Part shown: piece by piece, positions 46,126 to 57,490 of the stretch
How the letters are laid out: each line of letters begins with the position of its first letter
Position numbering within the stretch: position 1 is the first letter of the stretch
From: Nephrocerus scutellatus
Taxonomy: Eukaryota > Arthropoda > Insecta > Diptera > Pipunculidae
Reading direction: 5' to 3'
Assembly (NCBI GenBank): GCA_947095585.1
Contig: OX352761.1
Span: 129,238,277 to 129,302,276, forward strand
DNA length: 64,000 nucleotides
Notes under the pieces: generated by a model
Told to the model about the DNA's origin: nothing
The model's database searches: none
What the model saw: only the letters and a program-made list of their open reading frames with translations
Program-made: the position numbers and the translations under genes

Positions 46126-47790
46126 CTTGTTATTTATCATTAAATGAAAAACACAACTTTCTGGTTAAGAAAAACGTTCACATTATCTACCAGTAATGAA
46201 ACGTAACGCTGTAAAATATTTGCTGGGTTTTTGTGCGAATACAAAATAATAATAATAACAATTGTACTATAAAAACATAAAAACTTATGCAATATGTAGT
46301 CACTTTCTTTACAAATTTGTCGGCTCATTGTGTGGTTTTCCATTACACAACATATCATCGCCATTGGCCCACTTATTTGTAATTAAGTTGTTCACTTTCA
46401 TTGCTCAGTAACTGAAGAGAAAAACTATAAAATATTGTATTAAAAATACGAAGAAAAAAAGTGCTCAACGCATTCAAGGGGCTATTAGATATCATCTCTG
46501 CAACAGATAAATTGCAGTTAGATTAGCGGCAAACAAAGGAAAACGGGAAAATGGCTTAGCTTGGCTAACCAAGAACTACTCGTATAAATTGACTTGAAAT
46601 TGGAAAACCTCAAACATATTAACTCCCCGTACTAAAGTTGCCGTTTCGCATAAACAACAAAAAACAACGAACAATAGAAAAAGATAATTACCACTTAACA
46701 AGCCTCAACGTCGATTTGTTGTTATTGTTCTTGCGAAGGTTCGCTTTTACCTGTTTTTATCTTACATTTGTATTTTTGATGCGTTGCCAGAAATTCAAGA
46801 AGCGTGAATAGAACTGATTCACCTAGATAATGAGTGAGTGATACACACATGTATGTGGGCATGTGTGCCGGGTAAAACTGGAACAGAACGTTTTTTCAAC
46901 ATTTACGTGGAGTATGAATATCGAATGGATATTCATTCTGCTCGAGAATGTTCCAGTTTCAATTCTTTTGAGAATTGTCATCGGTAAGATATATTCCGTT
47001 GAAGAACAGGCGAGTCCTTAGCGCTTACAATATGGAAATAAAGTTGTTTACACGTCGCTGAAACGAAAAATTCCAAGTACTTCTTTTTTGCGTGCATGAT
47101 AGCACGCTGAGAAAATAAGGTCACTTATTTGACGGGGATGGTGAATAGAGAATTTTCTCATATTCATACTCAAACTACGTGCGAAATCGGTACACTGAGG
47201 TCGTGCTTCTTTGGATGGGATGTGGGTCTTGCTCCCTTGGATGATTTGCGGGCAGTTGCAACACTATGTCATCGTGAATTAAGTCGGATAAACTAGAGCT
47301 ATAACAGCTCTTAAGCAATTGCGATTTTAGAATTTGAGGTGGCAATTCACATGCGATTTATTCACATTTGTTTGGATGAACTATTCGTAGGTTTTATGAA
47401 CATTTGAGGGGTTAAATTCTTTTTTTAAAAAAACTGTTATTTTTTATGAAACATTATTTTGTTTCAAAAAAACCTATATGAACCACTGATTACATCGACC
47501 ACAGTACCGCACCAAAAGATTCAATAGATGCCGATGAATTAGGCTTTCGTGGTTTGAGAGCACAATTTTACCCGCTCTAAAACTCGACCTAAATTAATTT
47601 TTTTTTACTCGCGCGAATTAAAGTGAATTTTTAAACAGTTTGGCAGTATTAGTGATCAGATATTTATGCATTAATAACATAGAAAAAATCATAATCATTA
47701 AAAACGCAAAAGTGACCCCTATCATTGGGGATGGCTGGAAAAGATTATTAGAAAAATACAGCTCTATATATGACGTCACTCAATAAGTCT
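46126..47790. other. No gene seen
   Basis: AT-rich, no recognised frame. The region around 46870-47140 (GAATATCGAATGGATATTC palindrome near 46916) is not assigned. Confidence 0.6.
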
Positions 47791-48050
47791 CCGGTCTGAC
47801 ACATATATGGCAACAATGTTGACAGACCCCTATCATTTTCATGACAATCTGACAATATGCTTAAAGTTGTTTAATTAACGCTATTATTGTTATTTTCAAA
47901 ATAATGGATAAAAATGAATTTCTTGTGTCGATTAAACATTGTTTTTCGAAGGGGAAAATACTATTAAAACCAAACAGTGGCTTAATAAGCGTTATGTAGA
48001 CTATGCAACAGGAAAATTAACTATTATTTACTATAACTATTATCGCCCAA
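47791..48050 (+). mobile_element. mariner 5' end with transposase start
   Basis: A 5' flank (47791-47903) leads to ATGGATAAAAATGAATTTC, reading MDKNEFLVSIKHCFSKGK, then a frameshift and QWLNKRYVD. This is the N-terminus of a mariner transposase close to the MEKSEFR family at 1330-1870 and 53045-53245. It is cut off after about 40 codons, where RTE-like sequence begins. Confidence 0.8.
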
Positions 48051-48054
48051 AATG

Positions 48055-48416
48055 CAGGAAGAGTAATACCTGGGGCTGAGATGATGGGCTTAGATGAGTA
48101 ATGGACACGCCTTAAGAATTCTGTCATTACTACTGATGACTCCATCTTAGGCAGTAGTCGTAGAGATCGAAACGACTGGTTCGACGACGAATGTAAGCTA
48201 GTGACAGAACGTAAGAATGTTGCGTATCGAGCAATGCAACAATCTCATAGAACGCGGGCACGCGAAGATGAATATAAAGAGCTCAGAAGATATGAAAAAA
48301 CAGTCCACCGACGAAAGGTATGGCAAACTGGATGACATCGGCTCGAAATCGGGACCGGTGGAGAGATTTTTTGCTGGAGGACACCGGTTGTAGAGCCAAG
48401 TATAATTATGGTATTT
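48055..48416 (+). mobile_element. RTE-like LINE, large internal deletion, with 3' end
   Basis: AGRVIPGAEMMG, SRRDRNDWFDDECKLVTERK, NVAYRAMQQSHRTRAREDEY and KELRRYEKTVHRRK lead directly into the element 3' end (GGCTCGAAATCGGGACCGG, AGAGCCAAGTATAATTATGG). The reverse transcriptase is missing. The 3' end defines the terminus used to recognise 27445 and 37495. Confidence 0.87.
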
Positions 48417-49850
48417 TGTTTAAGGACTATCTTGAGAAAGGTAAAATAATTATAATAATTCATTTTTGGATCGATTGAGTGTAGAAATCAAGAAAACCGG
48501 CCTCACAACCAAAGGAAAAAATTGCTGTTCCACTAAGACAATTCCACGTGTCAGAAGTAGATGAAAACGATGGGTAAATTGAATGAATTACGCTTCGAAT
48601 TGCTTCCTTACCCACTTCCGAAACTGAGGCCAATTTTGGAGCAAAGACAAATCGTTCTAAAAAAAAAGGCATCGAAAATTTAAAGGATAGTTGGAGCAGT
48701 ATGCAGTATGTTGAAAATAAATAATAAATAAATAAAGTCGACGACGAATTACGTATATACATATTATATAAATATTATCAAGACTTTAAAAAAAATGTAG
48801 GAAATACTTTTGATTAAGCAAAAAAAAATTTACTAATGCGAGGAGCTACGACTATAAATAATGTCCAAGCTGGTAAAAACATTTTTTCTTTAACATTGAA
48901 AGATATTTGTTGCTTAACAGGTTTTTTCAATACTTAACACTGCAGTTATTATCGCGTGGTTAATCGATTTATCATGAACCTTCATAACATATACAACTGT
49001 TGCTTTCCTTTTACATATTTTTAATGACTGCTTTCCAGCATCAGGCAGATAGCGTAGATTGTCACTTCGCACTTCACATTTATTGCGAGATGGTAATTTC
49101 TTAATGCATGCATTGTAAATTTTTCTCCATGGTCTTCCTTAAGATTTCTGAATAACTGAATTGCAAATAGATTTTCTTTGTTTCAGTATCAATCTTCAAG
49201 ATTCAAAACGAAAGAGAAATATGTACACAAGAAAAACAGAAAAATAAAACATAGAACTTGGAAAATGCATTTAGATGAGAATGAATTAAACGAGAAAAGT
49301 TTTCTACTGTCCAAGCACTACTTTGCTGGCGAAAAGTTTTTCCTAGTTGAGTGGATTACTTTGTAGAAATATGAATATTCGAGCAATAATAAGTAATTGA
49401 ATCCATCATGGAAAAGGGGTTTATAAAATATCACAACTCCGTGAGATATGCCACAGCTTTCAACGTGGCTTGAAAGACTCTACAACTGTCTCTATTTGTT
49501 TGTAAAATGATGTAAAACAAAAGTTTAATTGAAGATTGGAAAAGTTTTCAAGAGGATTGAAGGGAAAATAACTTAAAAGATTGCATTTTTAGAATTCATA
49601 TATATAACTGTCGTAACTGTCTCAGACAGGTAAACGGGAATTAATCGTGACATTCACAATACTAATCATCAAATTTGCGTGCGTGCAGGTGTACTGATTA
49701 TGATTTTTTTAACCTAAGGTAGTGCAATAAGTACAATAAGTTTAAAGGCATACATTAGATCTTTATGTTAACCTAATTTAAATATACCATAATTTTTATA
49801 TTCTATACTGTATCGTATCGTAGAATATGAATATATTCCATAATCATGCA
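48417..49850. other. No gene seen
   Basis: AT-rich. The open frames 48460-48762 (-) and 49178-49366 (+) match no family I recognise. Confidence 0.6.
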
Positions 49851-49854
49851 CCAT

Positions 49855-49960
49855 GCGCGCCTTGGCTTTCGTGGTTAGTGAGTTGGTTTGAAGTTCAACT
49901 CCCAGAAAAATACAATAATCTTTTTCACGGTCCTACCTCTCTCTCCTCTTAAACCATCCT
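49855..49960 (+). mobile_element. SINE head fragment
   Basis: GCGCGCCTTGGCTTTCGTGG, TTAGTGAGTTGGTTTGAAG and GTTCAACTCCC look like tRNA-type A and B boxes. They are followed by ACAATAATCTTTTTCACGG, TCCTACCTCTC, paralleling the body of the SINE at 53545-53590. Confidence 0.55.
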
Positions 49961-50099
49961 ATAATTATCCTATAACCATTTCAATAAATTATAATAGTCC
50001 CATAATTATTCTAAAATTTTTTATCACTCTATACAACTATATTTAAAACTTTCCATAATCATCCTACCAACATTCTACTATATATCTATCTATATATAC

Positions 50100-50480
50100 A
50101 AAAGTGGTGATGGTAAGAGAGCTCTTAGAGGGATGGGGTCGATAACTGAGGGTGGCATATTTGTGTCGATTCTATAGTTTTCGGGGTCGCTGAGTTGATT
50201 GCTGAAGTCATACAGCTCTAGGGGGATTGGGTCGATATCTCAGTGGAGTGGTTGACCGATATAAGATTGATTCTATAATTTTCGGGGTCGTTGAGTTGAA
50301 TAGTAATGGTAAGACAGCTTTATGGGGATTAAGTCGATACCTGTGGGTTAGGTGATCGATTCAGGGTCGCTAAAGTAAATGGTGATGGTAAGACAGCTCA
50401 GTTCTATGGGAATGTGGTCGATATCTGTGGGGGATGACCGATATTAGTGTCCATTCTATAGTTCTCGGGGTCACTCTTCA
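50100..50480 (+). repeat. Tandem repeat, ~100-bp unit, about four copies
   Basis: Each unit carries GATGGTAAGACAGCTC, GGGNTNGGGTCGATATCT, GTGGNNGANCGATAT, TTGATTCTATA and GTTTTCGGGGTCGCTGAGT with indels. Units begin near 50107, 50203, 50305 and 50385. The last ends at TCTCGGGGTCAC near 50475. Confidence 0.8.
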
Positions 50481-50524
50481 CCATGTGTCCATTTTCACGA
50501 CAAATTTTATGTATCCACGTACAA

Positions 50525-50670
50525 AATTAGGTACTTCTTGGCAAGTCTGTTTGAGGAAGATTATGCACTGGAGTGAAGTGGCAAGAGTGCATCCGTTCCA
50601 CGTGTAATTTTGATGTTCTTCAGGAACACTGAGAATTCATGCAACTATTCTTATACGTAGTAGTAGTAAT
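50525..50670 (-). mobile_element. Reversed internal fragment of the 37721-38350 element
   Basis: On the minus strand: AAGAATAGTTGCATGAATTC, TACACGTGGAACGGATGCAC, CCACTTCACTCCAGTGCATA, ACAGACTTGCCAAGAAG, paralleling 38105-38245. Confidence 0.8.
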
Positions 50671-50765
50671 AATAAAGGGCTTAGCCCAACTTATTGCCGT
50701 GACGTAAGTCATTCAGGGAGTCATCCCTTGGCAATAAGTCTCTATATAAAAAAAAATATCCTATG
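50665..50765 (+). repeat. Interspersed repeat, CCCTTGGCAATAAGTCTC family
   Basis: AGGGCTTAGCCCAACTTATTG, CCGTGACGTAAGTCATTCAG, CCCTTGGCAATAAGTCTC and TATATAAAAAAAA. It is the most complete of four related copies (10081-10140, 21185-21235, 54985-55045 inverted). Confidence 0.7.
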
Positions 50766-51945
50766 TTCACCCATTCTTAATATTTGTGAAAGAATTTTTG
50801 AAACCGTCCAGTAGTTTCGAAGATTACCTACTACACACAAACCAACATTACATCTTTATATTATTAGTATAGATAGGTTGACTATGAAATTTAAAACATG
50901 CAAATGTGTTAATGAATCATATTCATAATCGTTGCCCTAAACGATTAGGTAAATATAAAAAAAACGGGATATATACTCTGTCTTCTACCAATTTGGTTAT
51001 CCGTTTGTTTGTTTGTTTGTTTACTAACAAAAATTGGCATGAACACTCGACAGACACGGTGTGGTATGTTCCTATAGCAGCTGACTGCAACACAAATAAT
51101 CCCAAATATCGTCGCCAAAGCCAATTAAATTGGATTCAGAACAATATTCATCTCCGTTTATATCTTTATCGCCTTCCTCGAGAGCATCAAGGCAATTTAA
51201 ATTAAAGGTCATCGCAGTACACATCGAAGTATCCGCTTATGCTTTGCTGTTTTACACGGCAAACTGATGTCTTTCTACCACAGTCGTTCTATGCTAATTA
51301 TTCAACAACTCATGATGAATTTAGAATATCACCATATCGCCTGCATTATGTCGTTACGTCGTCACCTATCTCTCTTATGCTATATACTCGTCCAAGTTTA
51401 TCCGCATTAATTTACCTAAACAACATGTTGACTGCAGGATTTATGTTATTTTAAGTTTATACGAAAATAGATTTACAACACATATACAAACTATTTGTTG
51501 TAGGGATATTCACCTTGAAAATGTGTTTTTGTTTTCTTTAATATGATCTCTTGTACGAGTGCCATATGCCGGTCGAGAAATATGTTTTTCTTCTTTTGGG
51601 ATTTTAGAATCAAAAATTTTCTAATCGACAATTTAGAAAGCACTAAGTGAACTTGACTTGCATGAACACAACACATTGGGAGATTGACATATTTCTAACA
51701 AAAAAATGAATTTTGAGTCTAGAAAAAAATTTTTATCGTTTCTTCAAAATCTGTATTAATTTATTTATTTTTATTAAGACGTGTATGTGATCAAAAGGCG
51801 TTGATGTTCTAGTGAAATTTGACAACAATATGTAGGACACTTTATTGAATACGACTGCTGCTAGAAAACAAAGTTAATTTTACCAACATGAAGCTGAGAA
51901 GCGATCAGCCATCAGCATAGTAGGGCGAATGACACAGAATGCTTC
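50766..51945. other. No gene seen
   Basis: AT-rich. The open frame at 50906-51205 has no family signature. Confidence 0.55.
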
Positions 51946-51949
51946 AGAA

Positions 51950-53035
51950 ATACATATGGCCGCAACTATCTCTGACTGGTGGAAGTGCGATCAAACCTCC
52001 ACGTGGTGGCCGCTGGTAACTTTCCTCCAGTACAGGAATATCGAAATTATCTAGTCCTTTCTGGAGGGTATTGTTGTACGAAAACCTATTTCAAAGCATA
52101 GCACTAGTGTCATGTGATCGAGATTCGTCAGTTCTTCCTTTAGCGATTTGATTATGGAGGTATGATTGACAGCTAACAGTCGCGTAGCTGTATTTGCCGC
52201 TTTCTGTTTGCCAAATATACTTGAATGAGGTGGAGCATAACATTTCAAGCGCGAGTTGGTGTTGATCTCAGTGCCCCGCTTATAAGCATAAAAGTCGCTC
52301 TTTGTACCTTCTCCATTATATTTGTATACATTATTTTTTCCATGCGCTTACTCCGTACAGTAGTATTGGTCTTACTACCGCTATGAAAAGCCAGTGTACT
52401 TTACTACTACTTTGCTTTAGTTTTAAACCCCATATTTTACTGACGGAGTTTTTACACGAGCACAAAGCAATATTCACCTTTTTTACTTACTCATTCTATG
52501 ATATTAGGTTTTCAGCTTAGTTTCCTGTCCAAGATCGTGCCAAAAAAATCTTGCTTTATCAGCAAAAACTAAGGAGGTACCATTAAGTGTTGATGGATCC
52601 AATGTTGCAATTTTAAATTTCCTGGTAAAGACGACCAGCTCTATCTTATTCGGTTGATGCCCAGACCGCTTTTATTTGCTCATTCTTTTACGATTAAGAC
52701 GCCATTTTTTATGATTTCCTTTATTGTTGTTAGGCATTTCACAAAGACGGCTAACGCTACATCATCAGCATACGCTACCACTTTTATCACTTCTCCTTTC
52801 AGTTTTAACAGTAATCCATTGATTGCGGGGTTAATACACCTCCATCACGGTATTCCTCTTGCTGACCGCCTTTTTATGGTGGAGCCACCCAGCTCTGCGG
52901 TAATAATCCTGGTAAGGGGCATATGATTGGTTAGCCTGCTTAAATGGTAGTCCACCTCTAGGTTAGACAGTCCTGTACAGATTGCCTCTGTTTTACATTA
53001 TTGAACGCACCATCGATGGACAGAATGCTAATTCC
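51950..53035 (-). mobile_element. Non-LTR retrotransposon reverse transcriptase (R1/I-like)
   Basis: Minus strand in broken frames: YADDVALAVFVKCLTTIKEI (YADD box near 52770), SGLGINRIKLELVVFTRKFK, LNGTSLVFADKARFFGTILD, RKLSWKPNI-type block, HWLFIAVVRPILLYGVSAW, then LALEMLCSTSF and KGRTDESRSHDT-like debris. This is the palm/thumb end and the linker after it. Many stops. Its upstream edge touches the mariner derivative at 53045. Confidence 0.85.
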
Positions 53036-53044
53036 GCGACTTTT

Positions 53045-53245
53045 AGAATTTCCTCTTAACTGAAAGAGCAACACTGCTCCTGTTAACAGGTATCTGTCAA
53101 TTGACTCCTGTCATTTAGTTTATGTTTGACAGCCATTGAAAACAGACAACCTTTTGAATTTGAACAAAAATGGAAAAAAGTGAATTTCGTGAGTGACCGA
53201 CCACTTCAAAGGAGTATTTGGCGATGTTTAGCATGGTAACTATTA
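53045..53245 (+). mobile_element. Internally deleted mariner derivative (copy 2)
   Basis: AACTGAAAGAGCAACACTGC, TCCTGT, TGACAGCCATTGAAAACAGA then MEKSEFRE, a stop, and TTSKEYLAMF. This is the same flank, start codon and deletion junction as 1740-1870 read on the minus strand. It breaks off after the junction. Confidence 0.82.
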
Positions 53246-53499
53246 TATATTTTACCTTTTTTACTAATTTTAACTTAAAAACGGGTATTTGCAAAATCAG
53301 CCAAGCGTTTAACAAAACCTCCAAAATACTTTCACAATAAATATATTTTTTTTTTAATAGAATCTATACACAATTTTTGGTCGTGTAACTACTTTTTTGC
53401 GACAAATAATTAAGGAAAGAACTCAAAAAATATAAAATAACAAAATTTGTCACAATGAAGAAAAAAGTTGGACTTTTTAAGTTTAGTTAAAAAATAATA

Positions 53500-53745
53500 C
53501 GCCGGGGCTCAGTGGAAATGTGCGTGTCTACTGAGCAGGAATCCCAGTAACACCAAAAGTATTTTTCACAGTGTCCCACCTCTCGCGAATGGGTGACAAG
53601 CGTTCCGAGAGAAATAACTTGTCACCGGCCTTATTTTGTAGGTCCCTTTCATTTGTGTCCAAAAAAATATAAATGCGCAATACAAATGGTCGCGAGAAGC
53701 TAGGCCTTGGACCGCAATAATGGTCTGTCGCGCCGAATATTATTA
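53500..53745 (+). mobile_element. SINE (copy 2, most complete)
   Basis: The head GCCGGGGCTCAGTGGAAATG resembles a Pol III A box. The body includes GGAATCCCAGTAACACCAAA, GTCCCACCTCTCGCGAATGG, AATAACTTGTCACCGG, TGTAGGTCCCTTTCATTTG and AATGGTCGCGAGAAGCTAGG. The tail reads TCTGTCGCGCCGAATATTATT. No open frame. Probably tRNA-derived (inference). Confidence 0.72.
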
Positions 53746-54984
53746 AGATACCATAATCTAATAGTAAAATTTAAATAAAAACCAAAAACCACAAACAGCA
53801 AACTCGTTTACAAACACGCAAAACAAAAAAACCGGAAAACATTTAACAAAAACATTGAGCTTTACAAAGTAATTAATTTTACTCGATTATTACCGGCGCA
53901 TCGATAAAAGTTCAAAATAAAGATATATCTGTCAAAAACTAGCTACGTAATTGCAGTTTACAGTTAAGTCGATGCTTTCAGATTAAATATTTGAGTACTA
54001 GATTTTTGTATGAAAGGAGGCACCAACTTACGAGCTCATAGTGGTAATGGGTTGAGTGTAATAAACAATAAGAAAAACGTTTATAAAAGACTGTAGGGTC
54101 TAAACGTTGAGTATACGTAATTTGTTAGTAGATTTATGTGTGAAGCAGGTGATGAAGTGTACGAGACCTGTGATTTTTTAAATTTTCATTGTAATCACCA
54201 TATCATTGCGCTTAAGTGAACAGGAAATGTTAGTAAATTGCGCTTATAACAGTTAGTCCAGAGACTGAATGATAAAAATCAAACACGAAAACTGACAAAT
54301 TTTATGACTATCCACTGCAAACAGTAGAAATATTGCGGACATTTTTTATAAATTACAAAAGAATTTTTATTATAGTTACAAATTTATTTGTCATAATCAT
54401 ACATACATACACCTTGCAGCGCGATATTCATTCGAACCCAGGAAATTTTAATGCTACATGCCAAAGTTCTCATATTTCAATAATTTTCAAAATATCTTCC
54501 AAAGACAATTCTTCGATGATTTATAGCGCAAGGATTATCGATCGAAAATGCTACCAACAAATATGCTGACGTTCTGTAAATAAACGCAACTATTACATAT
54601 GTTTCACATAGCACGCTCTATCAGATCGATTATTTTGCTCAGTAAAGCGAATCACAGCAATTGATTCGTATTTGACGGATAAAGCTCATAAGGCTACATC
54701 ATCCATAAAGCGAGGCTAAAGAGCAGCGGCTTATTTATATAGCATAATTGACACAATAAATAGGGAAGCCGTACAAAGTACATGCGTGTATCTGCATGTT
54801 CCAGTAAAGGTTTGATAAACCTTTGCAGGTGAGAATAAATAAATTAAACATTTATTATTATTTTGAAATATAAATATAAATTTTATTTTTTAAAAAAAAT
54901 ATACATGAACTTTTGCATCAGGTTGAACCATTTCTCAGAACTTTGACACAAACCTCTGTAGAGTAATTTTAATGTCTTTCTTTT
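53746..54984. other. No gene seen
   Basis: AT-rich. An open frame at 54333-54569 has a hydrophobic start and the word RDIHSNPG; see findings. A short hairpin AAAGGTTTGATAAACCTTT is at about 54804-54822. Confidence 0.55.
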
Positions 54985-55045
54985 AAACATAAACTCATTG
55001 CCAAGGGAGAACTACCTTAATGAATGACTTGCATTGAACGAAAAC
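54985..55045 (-). repeat. Interspersed repeat, CCCTTGGCAATAAGTCTC family (inverted)
   Basis: On the minus strand: AAGTCATTCATTAAGG, TAGTTCTCCCTTGGCAATGA, GTTT. Related to 50665-50765. Confidence 0.65.
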
Positions 55046-55559
55046 GAAACTAAAACGACGCGAGTCATAATACTTTAATCAATAGAAAAATTATCAGGAA
55101 AATTACAAAAAACAAAAAAAAAAACCCTGACCAAGAAAATATTACTAATAATACAAATACATAGTGTCGTCAAATGTTGATTAGAACTGAAACGAGTGTT
55201 TACGTTGCTGGTAAAAGGACCTGGAAGTAAAGATCAGGTGTTTGCAGAGCATCTACCGTCGTAGATCCCACATTTCGTCTATGCTCCAAATAATCAAGAG
55301 ATGAAGTAATGGTTTTATCGTTTATCATATGGTATGGACAACTCTATTCTGAATTCTAACAAGATAAGGCAAACGATTTAGGGCTTAAATGACCTTAATA
55401 CTTCAGAGAGAGTAAAGTAGAAGTTAGGATAGCTTATTAAGCCGAAACATTGGCTCACTCTTTTTGAAATTTTGTAAATATGTTTCCTTCACCTAAAACT
55501 CAGATCTCGCAATAGGGGCACCATTACTAATTACTGGTGGCACGTAAGTTTGAACTTCC

Positions 55560-55965
55560 TTCTAAGAAAAAAAAAAAAAGAAGCCTGGAATTTATTTGTA
55601 ATAATTTCCACCCTATTAGATTTGCTCCTATCAAGAATGACTTGAATTTTCGACAGAATAGCCGTGTTCATTAAATCTCGTGAACCAATCAAGCGCGAAT
55701 TCTTTTTGACTAACTAAATGTTATCGAAGACAACAATTTCTTTGATATATATCAATAATAGCGTATGTGAAAATGATGACCCTTGTGGCACGCCAGCATT
55801 GATCCCATTCTAAGCTGAATACAACTTTTATTTTACGTTTCCATAAATAATACTCAATCCATGTAATGAGAGATGCGTAAGTTGAGCGGACGAATCTTAT
55901 TTATGAGACAATGATGCCATACTCTATCAAAAGACAAAAGACAAAAGAAATATACAAGGATACAA
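55560..55965 (-). mobile_element. CR1/jockey-like reverse transcriptase fragment
   Basis: Minus-strand debris: WHHCLINKIR, LHGLSIIYGN, INAGVPQGSSFSHTLLLIYI (RT domain B, family pattern VPQGSxLGPLLFLIYIND), then LDRSKSNRVEIITNKFQASF. Frameshifted. The AATAGGGGCACCATTA word of 22772 lies just below it at 55509. Confidence 0.75.
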
Positions 55966-56344
55966 CGCTTGATTAACTTAGATTTTAAATGATTCGCTCC
56001 CAATAATGAGTTATTCACGTCATAAGTTCCCGTGTAACATGTTCCAGTTACTACTGGTTGCTAAAACGCAAACTGACAGGTATTTTACATTATGAAGGAA
56101 GACTTTAAGCTCTTACAAGTAAATCAATAACTTTAAAGTAATTTTTCATTACATCAACTTAGAGATTCAAGTATTGAAACGAGTATAGCATTTTAAAGCC
56201 TGTAAACAGAATGAAGATATTTTTGTTCGAAATATTTAAGATGCTATCAGCAAGACAAAGATACATTATGTTTGTTGCAAAATCTATGTTCCCATTTCAT
56301 ATATGCATATTTCGTCGTGTCTAGAAAATAACGGAATTTCAGTA

Positions 56345-57000
56345 TGTACGAGGGGTGATCATAAGTACCCATGTTAGAAATGAAGACGCAAGTCTTTCGC
56401 ATTTTTATTTAATAATTTAGGATAAATGTGCTGGTGTGTTATCGTGGTGATACAGCATTTTTTTCTTATCCAAATGGGGTCATTCGCCTTCAATTTCTTA
56501 TTGAATCGTTCTAATAATTCACTGTAGTACTGTCCCGCGATCGTTCTTTCTTTCTGCAAAAAGTCCATGAGAATTATTCCTTTCGGATCCCAAAATATCG
56601 TGGCCATGACTTTTCCGGCTGATGTGACTGTACTTACTTTCTTCGAAGCAGATTCACCCGAAAAAATCCATTGTTTTTACTGTCGCTTGGTTTCTGGCGT
56701 ATAATAATGTATCCAAGTTTTATCAACGGTGACGACTCTACGCAAAAACTCCTGCGAATTTCGCTTAAAGAGGTCTTAAACACTGCTTCGATTTTGACAG
56801 CCGTAACCGCTTGTTGCTGGCCACTGTCGGCAATCACAGCCGACATTTTTCTCACTCTTATCATATCATTAATTGCCGTTCCGTGCGAAACCCCTACTTC
56901 ATCTGCTAGTTCACGCACTTTACTTCGGCGATTAGCGATAATCATGTCGTGGTCTTTTTCAACGATTTCCTCGGTACCAACGTCTGACGACGAGATCCTA
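56345..57000 (-). mobile_element. mariner relic with 3' terminal repeat
   Basis: Minus strand: VEKDHDMIIANRRSKVRELA, DEVGVSHGTAINDMI (helix-turn-helix region), degraded first catalytic block, then VMATIFWDPKGIILMDFLQK, ERTIAGQYYSELLERFNKKL, and in another frame YHHDNTPAH (second catalytic Asp). The C-terminus is deleted: the frame runs into TATGATCACCCCTCGT, a mariner-type terminus (ACGAGGGGTGATCATA at 56349). Confidence 0.88.
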
Positions 57001-57490
57001 AGTGGAGTACGACAAGGTTGCATTCTATAGCTTTGTTGGTGTTGGTGGTTAGCTATGTGCTTCGCGCAACTTTATCTACTGGAAACGGAGGAATTCGTTG
57101 GACTCTTACATCTCAACTCAAACATCTGGACTACGCTGACGACGTTTGTTTACTCTCACACAGGATGTGGAAAGGCAGGCAAATGTTGTGGGCTTGAAGA
57201 TTAATGCTGCTAAAACCGAAATCATCAACCTCGGCACTAACTCAGTAACTCAAGTTAACATTGCTGGACAACCGGTAGAGAGAGTACAGAGTTTCCAATA
57301 TCTTAAGGGTTTTCTGGCCTAACCGTAGCTCTAACGAACATCTTTACCATAGAATGGGTCAGAAACCAGTAGGCACGACCATCCAACGACGGAAGTGGCA
57401 GCGACAGCTCCATAGCAAACTACGCAATGCGATGGAATCCGTTATCTCACGATGGTAGAAGAACGGGTCGTCCGAGAAATACAAGCAAAA
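57000..57490 (+). mobile_element. LINE reverse transcriptase fragment
   Basis: LSGVRQGCIL (RT domain B), then with a deletion AKCCGLKINAAKTEIINLGT, SVTQVNIAGQPVERVQSFQY, L. This is the thumb region of a non-LTR reverse transcriptase of a family different from the RTE copies above. It starts exactly where the mariner relic ends. Confidence 0.8.

Noticed and set aside
56671..57030. 119-codon plus-strand open frame
   Set aside because: Mostly the antisense shadow of the mariner relic. Only its last ten codons are the LINE RT box.
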